Below are positions 26,942 through 35,529 of a DNA stretch of 64,000 bases, one piece after another. The stretch lies in contig NZ_JAKSYD010000296.1 in NCBI RefSeq assembly GCF_022829605.1, positions 1 to 64,000 on the forward strand. Reading direction: 5' to 3'. How positions within the stretch are numbered: position 1 is the first letter of the stretch; every line of letters starts with the position of its first letter. The notes under the pieces are model-generated. The model worked only from the letters and a program-made list of their open reading frames with translations, ran no database searches and had not been told where the DNA came from. Position numbers and translations under genes: made by a program. Source of the DNA: Methylobacterium sp. E-065 (GTDB taxonomy: Bacteria > Pseudomonadota > Alphaproteobacteria > Rhizobiales > Beijerinckiaceae).

Positions 26942-28372
26942 TCAGGCCTCGGTCGGCCCGGCATCCGGCAGGGTGGGGCGCCCGGTGATCTGGTGCAGCC
27001 GGGCCAGGGACCGCGCCCGCCAGTTGCGGAGGAGCCGCCAGCCGACGCGCCGCCACGCGATGGACGGCACCGGCGAGGCCGGATCGATCAGCGCGCTGAG
27101 CGCCCGCGCGTAGTCGAGCACGAGGCCCGGAGTCCAGGTCATCGACCGTGCGCCGGTGCGCAGCAGGGCGGCCGCCCAGAATTCCGGGGTGGTCAGCGCC
27201 GTGGCGAGCTGCCGCCAGGGATGGCCGCCGCGGCTGAACGCCCCCTCGATCGCGACGTCGAGCGCCCGGGCCGCCGTGGTCGAGCAGTTGCGGCTGATGA
27301 AATTGTAGGTGGTGTCCTGGCGGTACGCCGCCCAGAACGCCCGGAGCCGCACGGCATCGATGCCGTTCAGGGTGACGGCGACGGTGGGCGGGCACCAATC
27401 GGCCACCTCCGCGTCATGGGAGGGCAGGAAGCGCCCCGGCACGTCGTTCTCGGGCCCGGCGCGCAGGCTCGAGCGCAGATTGGCGGGCGAACGGTCGATC
27501 TCCACCGCGGGATAGTGGCTGATATAGAGGTCGTCCCCCTGGCCCAAAGCCCCCTGGCCCAAAGCCCTCTGGCCCAAGGCCGCGTGGCCTGTGGAGAACC
27601 GGCCGGCCTGATCGACCGAGGCGACGTAGCGCCGGATCAGCCGCTGGCTGGCCGGGGTGGTCGCCTGCCCGGTCGGGGTCCAGACATAGACCGTCAGGCT
27701 GCCGGGCTCGGCCGCATCCGGCTCCGGCGCGGCGCGGCGCAGGTGCCGCGCCCGGAGGCCGATCAGCGTCAGGTTGGTGCCGCTCAGGATCAGGAACATC
27801 CCGATGCAGTAGCCGACCGTGCCGGCATACCACGTCGGCCACGGCTGGAGGTGAAACACGCCGAACGCGACGCTGAGCGCGCCCAAGGCCACCGAGGCCC
27901 GCCAGCCGGCGAATTTCAGGAGGCTCGCGATCGTGATCCGGACCAGGCCGTCGACCGTGAAGGCGATGCCGAAGATCATGGCGAGCAGGAAGTTGCTGTG
28001 CCGCGTGGCCATCAGGATCAGGACGGCCATGATGGTCAGGAGTACGAACTGGAACAGGCGCATCCGGCGCGCGGTGCCGGTGACGAGCGCGCTGACCGCC
28101 AGCGAGATCAGGCCGTCGATCAGGAGGATCACGCCGAACCACCGGTCCGGGACGTGGATCGCCCCGTCGAGGGAATCGACCACCACGACGATGCCGGCGA
28201 ACGCCCACAGGAGGCCGACCGACAGGAGGAAGCGCCAGTGCCGGCCCACCGCCGCGCGTCCCACGAGCAGCAGCCAGAGCGGCGCCATCCGGCCGCCCAC
28301 CGGATCCGCAATCCCGGACACGGTCGGCACCGCGGGGGAGCGCGGAAGGGACGTCGAACGCGGTCCGGACAT
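26942..28372 (-). CDS. HdeD-like membrane domain fused to a papain-like (DUF4105-type) domain
   Basis: 476 aa in two parts. Residues 30-215 contain about six transmembrane helices in the paired-repeat layout of HdeD/DUF308 proteins (FLLSVGLLWAFAGIVVVVDS, WFGVILLIDGLISLAVSAL). Residues 225-440 are soluble and include YNFISRNCSTTAARALDVAI, the Cys-containing core expected of a permuted papain-like fold, with ISHYPAVEIDRSP before it supplying a candidate His. A linker at about residue 265 is built of ALGQG/R repeats from a 15-bp tandem repeat. Which face of the membrane carries the papain-like part, and whether it is active, cannot be told. The two-domain reading is mine and moderately sure. Confidence 0.65.
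   Translation of the reverse strand: MSGPRSTSLPRSPAVPTVSGIADPVGGRMAPLWLLLVGRAAVGRHWRFLLSVGLLWAFAGIVVVVDSLDGAIHVPDRWFGVILLIDGLISLAVSALVTGTARRMRLFQFVLLTIMAVLILMATRHSNFLLAMIFGIAFTVDGLVRITIASLLKFAGWRASVALGALSVAFGVFHLQPWPTWYAGTVGYCIGMFLILSGTNLTLIGLRARHLRRAAPEPDAAEPGSLTVYVWTPTGQATTPASQRLIRRYVASVDQAGRFSTGHAALGQRALGQGALGQGDDLYISHYPAVEIDRSPANLRSSLRAGPENDVPGRFLPSHDAEVADWCPPTVAVTLNGIDAVRLRAFWAAYRQDTTYNFISRNCSTTAARALDVAIEGAFSRGGHPWRQLATALTTPEFWAAALLRTGARSMTWTPGLVLDYARALSALIDPASPVPSIAWRRVGWRLLRNWRARSLARLHQITGRPTLPDAGPTEA
27537..27590. repeat. 15-bp in-frame tandem repeat inside the HdeD-like fusion gene
   Basis: CCCTGGCCCAAAGCC at 27537-27551 and again at 27552-27566, a variant CTCTGGCCCAAGGCC at 27567-27581, then a partial copy. 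Each unit adds five residues (ALGQG or ALGQR) to the linker, so copy number can vary without frameshift. Confidence 0.9.
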
Positions 28373-29146
28373 GAACGGTCGGCCTCAAGGATGCGCAGAG
28401 AAGGATCTCTCGCACAGACGCGGCCGGACCGAAATGGCGGGACGCGAGACAGTCGATAATCGGAAGTTTTGCGCGGTTCTTCGGACGCAACTTCCACAAT
28501 GGGGCTGAGGGATGTCTTAACGAACCCCGGACCGGGGGCAGCGCGCCCGATTCGCAACGGGATAGTCTTTACGACATCTGAAGAAGTGCGGCGCCGGATC
28601 CGACCCGGACGGACATCATCGCACGCCCGCCGTTAAACACCCCCTCGTTCCCCTCCCGATCTGTCGGCGATGCCCCTAAGCCGGGCCGGGCGCCTGTCCG
28701 AGGGCGAACGGCGTCCCGCGAATAGTTTCGAGCAGCCCTAGACCTCCAGACTATTGATCTCGGTCCCGACGCCCGCGCGATGCCCCCACCGGCCCGACAC
28801 GTCGCGCCGCCGCCCATCTCGTGACTGATTCGTGCGTTCACGGTCGGTCGTTGGATCGCCGTTTGAAGTCATCGTCGGCCCGATGCCATTCAATCGTGGG
28901 ACGGGCACAATATTTGTTGCAGATTTTCTGCGTACAACCTCATGTTAACGCAGACGATTAGAAACTGTTCAAAGAACATCTCTAGAGAAATGGTAGACAT
29001 TTAGTCCCGATTTTGTATCATTAGGTGCCAATGTTGGCATATCAGAAGCAGTCCGGCAGGGATCGGGCGGGGGAATTCCGATCCGATCATCGGTTTTCGG
29101 CTTCTCTGCGGATTGTTTTGCTTCGTCGCGTACCTGGGGGACCTTC
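28373..29146. other. Long leader region before the mucR-type gene
   Basis: 774 bases with no supported gene. The first half is GC-rich, and 28900-29030 is AT-rich and likely holds the promoter and, as MucR proteins bind AT-rich DNA, an autoregulatory site (inference). A 90-codon minus-strand frame at 28569-28841 was not accepted. Confidence 0.45.
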
Positions 29147-29569
29147 ATGAACACGATTGACCTGTATGAAAAGTCTTCAGATCTCAATACCGATCTGATC
29201 AAGTGCACGGCTTCTCTGGTCGCGGCCTACGTCTCGCGGAACGCTGTGGGCGCGGGGGAACTGCCGGCTCTGATCGATCAGGTTCACACGGCCATCACGG
29301 TTCTGCAGACCGGCACGTCGGGCTCCGCCTGGACCGGACCGAGCGCGGCTCAGATCGAAGCGTCGATCCAGCATGACGGCCTGATCAGCTTCATCGACGG
29401 CCGGCCCTACAAGACGCTGAAGCGTCACCTCACCGCCCATGGCCTGACGCCCGAGCGGTACCGGGCCAAGTACGGCCTGCCGGCCGATTACCCGATGGTC
29501 GCCCCGGGCTACGCCGCCAAGCGGTCCGAAATCGCCAAGGCGATCCAGCTCGGCCACAAGGCGGCCTGA
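29147..29569 (+). CDS. MucR/Ros-family transcriptional regulator
   Basis: 140-aa MucR-type DNA-binding protein. The N-terminal half is the oligomerisation region (LIKCTASLVAAYVSRNAVGA, LPALIDQVHTAITVL). The C-terminal half carries the DNA-binding block: ISFIDGRPYKTLKRHLTAHG, then LTPERYRAKYGLPADYPMVA. Ros and MucR of other bacteria use two Cys and two His to hold zinc. Here the Cys positions are replaced (SIQHDGLISF), as in other zinc-less MucR homologues, and only His residues remain. GGGGGA lies seven bases before the ATG. Likely controls exopolysaccharide, motility or stress genes. The 325 bases after it (29570-29894) are empty. Confidence 0.9.
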   Translation: MNTIDLYEKSSDLNTDLIKCTASLVAAYVSRNAVGAGELPALIDQVHTAITVLQTGTSGSAWTGPSAAQIEASIQHDGLISFIDGRPYKTLKRHLTAHGLTPERYRAKYGLPADYPMVAPGYAAKRSEIAKAIQLGHKAA

Positions 29570-29894
29570 GGCCAGCCTCACCCCGCGGTCGCTTCGTCAC
29601 CGGCACCGACACGAGCCGGCCGCCGGAGCGTCGCGCTGGGGCGACGCGCGACCGGGATCCGATGCCCCGGGGGATCCGGACTCCGCCTTGTCGAGGGGGC
29701 TCGGCAAGGCGGCCGGGCCGGGTCACGCCAGGGCGGCCACTCCAACACGTGGCGCGCGATGCCGGAGCCACAGGACAGGGCCGCACGATCAGCGACAGGC
29801 CCGATGGAGATCGTCGGGTGCGGACCGGGATCGGTCGGGGCCGCCCGCCTCGGAGCGAACCTCGCCGGGGCCGAGGTCCCCGGCGGCCGTCATG

Positions 29895-30920
29895 TCAGGC
29901 CTTGGCGACCGCCAGGGTGCCATCATCCATGATGAGGAAACGCACGCCGGCGCGGCGCAGGGCCTCGACTGCTTGGAGACGCGAGCGGCTGCCGCGGTGC
30001 TCGCTGTCCTCTTCCAGGCGCCGGACCGTGGAATGCGACAGGCTGCTCGCCTGGGCCAGATCCATCATCGACCAGTCCAGCATGGCCCGCGCGGCGCGCA
30101 GGTGGCGGCCGGCCACGGACTGCTCGAAGCCCGCCCGCAGGGGCGCCGGCATGAGAACGCCGACGCCGAGCGGATACTTGAGACCGCATCGCCCAAGATA
30201 CGTCCCGTCGGGATCCCAGATCGGCATCGTGAAGATCCGGAAGTGCACGAGATCCCCGTTGGCAAGGCGCTCGTGGGCGGTCGCCTGATAGAGCGTGCGC
30301 TGCTCGATATGCTCCTCGGCCATCGCCCGGAAGGCCCCGCGCTCCTCGGGCACGATCATGAGGAAGGGATCGCTGCAGATCTCCTCGAACGGCAGACCGT
30401 GGACCTGCGCCATCTCGAACGGCATTTCGCGGACGCGGTCGACGCCCACCCAGAAGCTCGCGATGTGCTGGGTCTGGTAGAGCGCGGCCCGTCGCCGCCG
30501 CTCGTCATGCCGCGCATGGGCCCGCTGCTCGCGGTCGCTCACGTCCAGCGCCGTGCCGCTGACCGCCACCGGCCGCCCCTCGGCCGAGAAGCGCGCCTCC
30601 ATGGTCAGCGACAGGGTACGCTGCGTGCCGTTCGGGCGGATGACCCGAACGATCGCTTCCCCCGGCACGTGGCCCTGCCGGACATCGGCGAGGGACGGCA
30701 ACCGGTGCCGGTCCTCCGGATGGACCAGGGAGAGCAGCAGCTCGTAGCTCGCCTTCGTGGCATTGGGCACGAGACCGAGCAGACGGTAGAAACCCGGCGA
30801 CCAGATCTGCTCACCACCCGTGAAAACCCAGCTCCAGGCGCCGCTGACGCCTCGACTTTCCGTAATGGCCAGAAATTCCCCGGCTGAGAATGTCAAGGCG
30901 CTTAAAGCAGAATGAAACAT
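29895..30920 (-). CDS. PAS-domain protein with C-terminal XRE-type helix-turn-helix
   Basis: 341 aa. Residues 20-130 form a PAS/PAC fold (WSPGFYRLLGLVPNATKASY, LLSLVHPEDRHRLPSL, FSAEGRPVAVSGTALDVSDR). A second sensor-like segment spans about 150-265 (FWVGVDRVREMPFEMAQVHG). Residues 275-325 are an XRE-like helix-turn-helix: LRAARAMLDWSMMDLAQASS then LSHSTVRRLEEDSEHRG. The protein ends in a short beta tail (GVRFLIMDDGTLAVAKA). This looks like a one-component sensor-regulator, with no kinase domain. ATG at 30920 is chosen, with a TTG- or GTG-type alternative at 30956. A 15-bp palindrome 308 bases upstream could be an operator for it or for the divergent kinase gene. Confidence 0.8.
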   Translation of the reverse strand: MFHSALSALTFSAGEFLAITESRGVSGAWSWVFTGGEQIWSPGFYRLLGLVPNATKASYELLLSLVHPEDRHRLPSLADVRQGHVPGEAIVRVIRPNGTQRTLSLTMEARFSAEGRPVAVSGTALDVSDREQRAHARHDERRRRAALYQTQHIASFWVGVDRVREMPFEMAQVHGLPFEEICSDPFLMIVPEERGAFRAMAEEHIEQRTLYQATAHERLANGDLVHFRIFTMPIWDPDGTYLGRCGLKYPLGVGVLMPAPLRAGFEQSVAGRHLRAARAMLDWSMMDLAQASSLSHSTVRRLEEDSEHRGSRSRLQAVEALRRAGVRFLIMDDGTLAVAKA

Positions 30921-31227
30921 ACCGGCGTGCCTGGATCGTTCGAGCGCCCGCCACAACAGGCGTATGTCGACTCACTGACGAAACGATTGCGCGACAAGAC
31001 CTGATGCTCGTCGGAGATCAGAAGGAGATCCGCGAAAAGCATTTCATAGCCCCTCTTGGCTCGCAACAACGAACATGCCGGCGCACAACCCACAGGCTCC
31101 CCGAACACGAAGACACCCCCCGCCCGCCCATTCCCCGCCGAGGGCGGATGCCGAAACCGACGCCGGTTGAGGCGCGCGTCGACCCGGGACCGAGCCGCAG
31201 GGCGAGGACGCTTCATAACTCATACTA

Positions 31228-31242
31228 ATGCGACTGTCGCAT
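31228..31242. promoter_or_regulatory. Candidate operator palindrome
   Basis: ATGCGAC T GTCGCAT is a perfect 7+1+7 inverted repeat. It lies in the 588-base divergent region between the PAS-HTH gene and the KDG kinase gene, just before an AT-rich stretch (31255-31400) likely to hold promoters. No other feature is seen in 30921-31508. Confidence 0.4.
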
Positions 31243-31508
31243 CTCCGATCCGTTTATGCAAAATATATTCAATATTTTTTGACGCGGCTCGACATGGCAG
31301 CAATGCGTTGGATTTCGATATTACTTTTCTTCTAAGCCACATGCTTCATTTTGCATCGAATGTGATAGCATTTTTCGTGATCAATTTTCTGAGATTGATA
31401 CAAATTATCCCATCGAGCATGATCCGAGCTTCTCGCCAAGGAGTGGCCGGCGGTTGACAAGCGGCCCCGGGTTGTGGGGGAGCGAATGGAGCATCAGGGA
31501 GGAGCCGT

Positions 31509-32438
31509 ATGAGCGTCGCCTGCATCGGCGAATGCATGGTCGAATTGTCGGAGCAGCCGGACGGGAGCCTCGCCCGCGGTTTCGGCGGCGACACATTGAA
31601 CACCGCGCTCTACCTCGCGCGCCTCGGCGTCGCGGTCGACTACGTGACGGCGCTGGGCGACGACGTCTGGAGCGACGAGATGGCGGCGGCCTGGGGCCGC
31701 GAGGGGATCGGCCTCGGCGAGGTCCGGCGTCTGCCCGGCCGGATGCCGGGCCTCTACATCATCCGCACCGACGCGGCCGGCGAGCGCAGCTTCCACTACT
31801 GGCGCGATCAGGCGGCGGCTCGGGACCTGTTCACCGAGCCGGGCGCGGCCGCGACCCGGGCGGCGCTCGAAGCCTACGACCTTGTCTACCTCTCCGGCAT
31901 CAGCCTCTCGCTCTACGGCGAGACCGGCCGCGCGGCCCTGTTCGAGACCCTGGCGGCCCTGCGCGCCCGGGGCGGGCGCGTCGCCTTCGATACCAATTAC
32001 CGGCCCCGCGGCTGGCCCGTCTGGGAAGTCGCCCAGGCCGCGTTCCGGGAGGCCCTGGCGCAGGCCGACCTGATCTTCGCCTCCGTGGAGGATCTGGACT
32101 GGCTGTTCGGCGCGGAGGGCGAGGATGCGGTGCTGCGCCACCGCGGCCAGGCCGAGATCGTGCTCAAGACCTCGATCGGCTCCACGCCCATCGTCCGGGT
32201 GCTGCACGGGACGTCTGACTCGGTGGTGCCAGCCAATCCGGTCGCCCGGGTGGTCGACACGACGGCTGCGGGCGACAGCTTCGCGGCGGGCTATCTCGCC
32301 GCCCGCCTCGCCGGGCTGGACCCGGAGGCGGCCGCGGCCGGGGCTCATCGCCTCGCCGGCACCGTGATCGGGCATCGCGGCGCCGTGATTCCCCGGGACG
32401 CGATGCCCGATCTCGATCTCCCCGGATCGCGCGCCTGA
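31509..32438 (+). CDS. kdgK: 2-dehydro-3-deoxygluconokinase (PfkB family)
   Basis: 309-aa PfkB-family sugar kinase. It phosphorylates 2-keto-3-deoxygluconate with ATP, feeding the lower Entner-Doudoroff pathway. The N-terminus CIGECMVELSEQPDGSLARG and FGGDTLNTALYLARLG are characteristic of KDG kinases. The catalytic signature DTTAAGDSFAAGYLAARL with its Asp base is at about residue 249. FDTNYRPRGW is the expected central motif. GGAGG lies six bases before the ATG. No aldolase is adjacent. Ketohexokinase or fructokinase activity cannot be fully excluded from sequence. Confidence 0.88.
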   Translation: MSVACIGECMVELSEQPDGSLARGFGGDTLNTALYLARLGVAVDYVTALGDDVWSDEMAAAWGREGIGLGEVRRLPGRMPGLYIIRTDAAGERSFHYWRDQAAARDLFTEPGAAATRAALEAYDLVYLSGISLSLYGETGRAALFETLAALRARGGRVAFDTNYRPRGWPVWEVAQAAFREALAQADLIFASVEDLDWLFGAEGEDAVLRHRGQAEIVLKTSIGSTPIVRVLHGTSDSVVPANPVARVVDTTAAGDSFAAGYLAARLAGLDPEAAAAGAHRLAGTVIGHRGAVIPRDAMPDLDLPGSRA

Positions 32439-32451
32439 CCGCAGCGGAGGA

Positions 32452-32474
32452 CGGCCCGTGCGTGAAACGGGCCG
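32452..32474. terminator. Hairpin after kdgK
   Basis: CGGCCCGT (32452-32459) pairs with ACGGGCCG (32467-32474) around a seven-base loop, 13 bases after the kdgK stop. It is followed by CCCTTG rather than a T-run. Confidence 0.45.
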
Positions 32475-32505
32475 CCCTTGAGACCGGCAAGCGCAGCCGC
32501 TACCT

Positions 32506-33360
32506 GTGCCAGTGGGGGACGACCCCCGCAGCAGGATCGCCGCGCCTCGTGCGGCCGAGAGGGCAGCCGTGGCGCCGAGTCCATCGCCGATCCAGGTTCC
32601 CGAGCCCGACGCCGCCGCGCCCGGTGGAATCCCCAAGACCCGGGTCAGCGCCCGGGGTCGGTTGCGCACCTACTTCCTCACCGGCATCATCGTGGCCGGG
32701 CCCCTGGCGATCACCACCTACATCACGTGGTGGTTCATCGCGCTGATCGATTCCTTCGTGAAGCCGCTGGTGCCAGCGAGCTACCTGCCGGACCATTACC
32801 TGCCGTTCTCGATTCCCGGGCTCGGGCTGGTCATCGCGTTCCTGGCGGTGACGCTGCTCGGCTTCCTCACCGCCAACCTCGTGGGCCGCTCGGTGATCGA
32901 GTTCGGCGAGGTGCTGCTGGCTCGGACCCCGGTGATCTCCGGCCTGTACAAGGGCCTGCGGCAGATCTTCGAGACCCTGTTCTCGGCCAACGGCACCTCG
33001 TTCCGCACGGTCGGGCTGGTGGAGTTCCCCGTGAAGGGCACGTGGTCGGTGGTGTTCCTGTCGGCCCCGGCCGCCCCCGAGGTCGAGGGCGCGCTCCGGG
33101 CCAAGGGCGCCGCTGCGGACGAGATGGTCGGGGTGTTCCTGCCCTGCGCGCCCAACCCGACCACAGGGTTCTTCTTCTACCTGCCGCGGGCCGAGGTGGT
33201 GGAGCTTCATATCAGTGTCGATGACGCCGCCAAGCTGGTGATGTCGGCCGGGGTGATCCAGCCGGAGGATCCGCAGGGCCGGCTCAACGCCATGGCGGCG
33301 TCCCTGCGGGCCGCGCACCACCCGGGCGCGGCCACGCAGCGGGAACCGCAGGACGCCTGA
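32506..33360 (+). CDS. DUF502-family membrane protein
   Basis: 284 aa from GTG. Two transmembrane segments (RTYFLTGIIVAGPLAITTYI and IPGLGLVIAFLAVTLLGFL) are followed by the conserved DUF502 body: RTPVISGLYKGLRQIFETL, then VVFLSAPAAPEV and PNPTTGFFFYLPRAEVVELH. Function in the family is not established. The N-terminal 45 residues are Ala/Pro-rich and poorly conserved, so the true start could be further in. It is convergent with cobD across a palindromic repeat element. Confidence 0.85.
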   Translation: MPVGDDPRSRIAAPRAAERAAVAPSPSPIQVPEPDAAAPGGIPKTRVSARGRLRTYFLTGIIVAGPLAITTYITWWFIALIDSFVKPLVPASYLPDHYLPFSIPGLGLVIAFLAVTLLGFLTANLVGRSVIEFGEVLLARTPVISGLYKGLRQIFETLFSANGTSFRTVGLVEFPVKGTWSVVFLSAPAAPEVEGALRAKGAAADEMVGVFLPCAPNPTTGFFFYLPRAEVVELHISVDDAAKLVMSAGVIQPEDPQGRLNAMAASLRAAHHPGAATQREPQDA

Positions 33361-33370
33361 CGGCGACACC

Positions 33371-33476
33371 GGGTTTCCAAAGGGCTCAACCCTTTGGCGG
33401 GTGCTCAGGGCGGAGCCCTGAGAGCTTTACCAGGGCAACGCCCTGGACCCGCGGAAGGTCTCGACCTTTCGAAACC
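33371..33476. repeat. Palindromic repeat element, copy A
   Basis: Four successive hairpins: CCAAAGGG/CCCTTTGG (33377-33397), CTCAGGGC/GCCCTGAG (33404-33422), CCAGGGC/GCCCTGG (33430-33446) and AAGGTC/GACCTT (33455-33468), enclosed by GGTTTC and GAAACC ends. It lies between the convergent stops of the DUF502 gene and cobD and may stop transcription both ways. Confidence 0.85.
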
Positions 33477-33508
33477 ATGACGTCTGCCCCCGGAAGGCTG
33501 GGCGACGA

Positions 33509-34492
33509 TCAGCTGGTTGCCGCCAGCCAGATGCCGAGCAGCGCCAGCACGAGCCCGCCCTGGAGCCAGCAGGCCGTGCGGTAGAGGACCAGCGCCCGGG
33601 CGATGTCGTCGGCCGCGGCCGCGGCCCGGCCGTCGCCCATATGGGCGTCGGGCACGAGGGTGCCGTCATAGACGCGGGGCCCCGCGAGCTTCAGGCCGAG
33701 CGCCCCGGCCATCGCGGATTCCGGCCAGCCGGCATTGGGCGAGCGGTGCAGGCGGGCATCGCGGGCCATCGCCCGGACGGCACCGCGCGCATCGGCGCCG
33801 CGCAGGAGCGCCGCCCCCGCGATCAGCAGGCCGGCGAGGCGGGAGGCCGGCAGGTTCACGCCGTCGTCGAGCCGGGCCGCCGCCCAGCCGAAGGCCTCGT
33901 AGCGGGGTGTGCGGTGGCCAATCATGCTGTCGGCGGTGTTGATCGCCTTGTAGAGCGCGCCGCCCGGCAGGCCGAGGGCGCCGATCCAGAAGGCCGGCGC
34001 CACGATCCCGTCGGAAAAGTTCTCCGCCAGGCTCTCGATCGCAGCGCGGCAGACCGCCGGTTCGTCGAGGCGCTCGGGATCGCGGCCCACGATCATCGCC
34101 ACGGCCCGCCGCCCGGCCTCCAGGCCGCCACCGCGCAGGGCCGTCTCCACCGCGGCGACATGGTCGTGCAGGCTGCGCTGGGCCGGCAGGCTCGCGCAGG
34201 CGAGGCCGAGCAGGACCAAGGCGGGGAGGGGACCGGCGAGGCCCGCAAGCGCCGTCAGGGCCAGAGCCGGCAGCCCCACCGCGGCGAGCAGCAGCGCCAG
34301 AGCGAGGCAGCCCGCGATCCGGCGGCGCCGCGCGGAGCCGCGGTTGAGGTTCCGCTCCAGGGCGGCGATCAGCCGGCCGATCCAGGTGACAGGATGGCCG
34401 ACCGCCCTGTAGAGCGCGTGCGGATAGCCGGCCGCCGCCTCGATCCCGAGGGCGAGGGCCAGCACGGCGAGCGTTTCAGGCGGATGGACCAT
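33509..34492 (-). CDS. cobD: Adenosylcobinamide-phosphate synthase (CobD/CbiB)
   Basis: 327-aa integral membrane enzyme that attaches the aminopropanol (phosphate) arm to adenosylcobyric acid in cobalamin synthesis. Family landmarks: YPHALYRAVGHPVTWIGRLI, ESLAENFSDGIVAPAFWIGA, YKAINTADSMIGHRTPRYEA, WAAARLDDGVNLPASRLAGL and RSPNAGWPESAMAGALGLKL. About five hydrophobic helices are present. The start ATG at 34492 lies inside the first codons of divergent cobC, so the two coding regions overlap by nine bases. cobC supplies the matching threonine-phosphate decarboxylase, making this a functional pair. Confidence 0.93.
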   Translation of the reverse strand: MVHPPETLAVLALALGIEAAAGYPHALYRAVGHPVTWIGRLIAALERNLNRGSARRRRIAGCLALALLLAAVGLPALALTALAGLAGPLPALVLLGLACASLPAQRSLHDHVAAVETALRGGGLEAGRRAVAMIVGRDPERLDEPAVCRAAIESLAENFSDGIVAPAFWIGALGLPGGALYKAINTADSMIGHRTPRYEAFGWAAARLDDGVNLPASRLAGLLIAGAALLRGADARGAVRAMARDARLHRSPNAGWPESAMAGALGLKLAGPRVYDGTLVPDAHMGDGRAAAAADDIARALVLYRTACWLQGGLVLALLGIWLAATS

Positions 34493-35503
34493 TCGGGGTG
34501 GAATTTTTCCGCGCGGGAGCGCGCCGCGATCGCCCATGGCGGCGATCTCGGAGGACTCCGACAAGCCTTCCCCGACGCGCCGAAACCCTGGCTCGACCTC
34601 TCGACGGGGATCAACCCGATCCCGTATCCCGTGCCGCCCGTGGAGGCCAGCGCCTGGACGCGGCTTCCCGAGGCTGCCGAAGTTCAGGCCCTGCGGACGG
34701 CTGCCGCTTCGGCTTACGGCGCGCCGGATGCCGCCCATATCGTGCCCGCCCCCGGCACCCAGATCCTGATCGAGACGCTGCCCCGGCTCCTGGCGCCGAC
34801 CCGGGTGGCGGTCCTGGGTCCGACCTATGCGGAGCACGCCGCCGCCTGGGCCCGGGCCGGGCACGCGGTGGCGGAGGTCCAGGATATCGACGCGCTCGGC
34901 GATACCCGGGTGGCGGTGATCGTCGATCCCAACAACCCGGACGGGCGGACTTTTCCGCTGGCCGAGCGCCGGGCGCTCGCCGAATCCTTCGGCGCCCGCG
35001 GTGGCCTGCTGGTCGCCGACGAGGCCTTCGCGGATCTCGAGCCGGTGGAGAGCCTGTGCCCGCATGTCGGGCCGGGTCTCGTGGTGCTGCGCTCCTTCGG
35101 CAAGACCTACGGGCTCGCGGGCCTCCGCCTCGGCTTCGCGGTCGCTGAGCCGGGCACTGCGATGCGGATCGCAGGGGCGCTCGGGCCCTGGGCGGTGTCC
35201 GGCCCGGCCCTGGCGATCGGGACCGCAGCCCTGTCGGATGCGGACTGGCGCGCGGAGGCCGCCCGGGCACGGGCGGCGGATGCGGCCCGGCTTGACCGGA
35301 TGATCGCCCGGGGCGGGGGGCAGGTCGTCGGCGGCACATGCCTGTTCCGGACCGCGGATTTTCCGGAGGGGCCTGACCTTTACCGGCGATTGGCGGCGGC
35401 GGGCATTGCCGTGCGCCGCTTCGCCGAGCGGCCGGAGCGCCTGCGCTTCGGGTTGCCGGGCGACAAGACGAGCTGGTGCCGGCTGTCGCGGGTTCTGAAG
35501 TAG
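34484..35503 (+). CDS. cobC: Threonine-phosphate decarboxylase (CobC)
   Basis: 339-aa PLP-dependent fold-type I enzyme related to histidinol-phosphate aminotransferase. It makes (R)-1-amino-2-propanol phosphate for the cobalamin nucleotide loop. The N-terminal block HGGDLGGLRQAF plus WLDLSTGINPIPYP is diagnostic of CobC. Other signatures are IVDPNNPDGRTFPL, LLVADEAFADLEP and the PLP-lysine motif SFGKTYGLAGLRLGF at about residue 206. The ATG at 34484 is the only plausible start. The frame continues upstream through cobD on the other strand, but without family sequence. Its first nine bases ATGGACCAT also hold the cobD start on the other strand. Confidence 0.92.
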   Translation: MDHSGWNFSARERAAIAHGGDLGGLRQAFPDAPKPWLDLSTGINPIPYPVPPVEASAWTRLPEAAEVQALRTAAASAYGAPDAAHIVPAPGTQILIETLPRLLAPTRVAVLGPTYAEHAAAWARAGHAVAEVQDIDALGDTRVAVIVDPNNPDGRTFPLAERRALAESFGARGGLLVADEAFADLEPVESLCPHVGPGLVVLRSFGKTYGLAGLRLGFAVAEPGTAMRIAGALGPWAVSGPALAIGTAALSDADWRAEAARARAADAARLDRMIARGGGQVVGGTCLFRTADFPEGPDLYRRLAAAGIAVRRFAERPERLRFGLPGDKTSWCRLSRVLK

Positions 35504-35529
35504 ATGCGGGCGGTTCGGCATTCGACGAT

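Noticed and set aside
27537..27590. CRISPR-like or regulatory repeat
   Set aside because: The 15-bp units are contiguous, in frame and inside a coding region. They are a coding minisatellite, with no spacers.
28569..28841. 90-codon minus-strand frame before the mucR-type gene
   Set aside because: Low-complexity Gly/Arg/Ala composition and no ribosome-binding site.
34480..34500. Cobalamin riboswitch for cobC or cobD
   Set aside because: The two genes start inside one another, so there is no leader in which a B12 riboswitch could fit, and none of its conserved blocks is visible.
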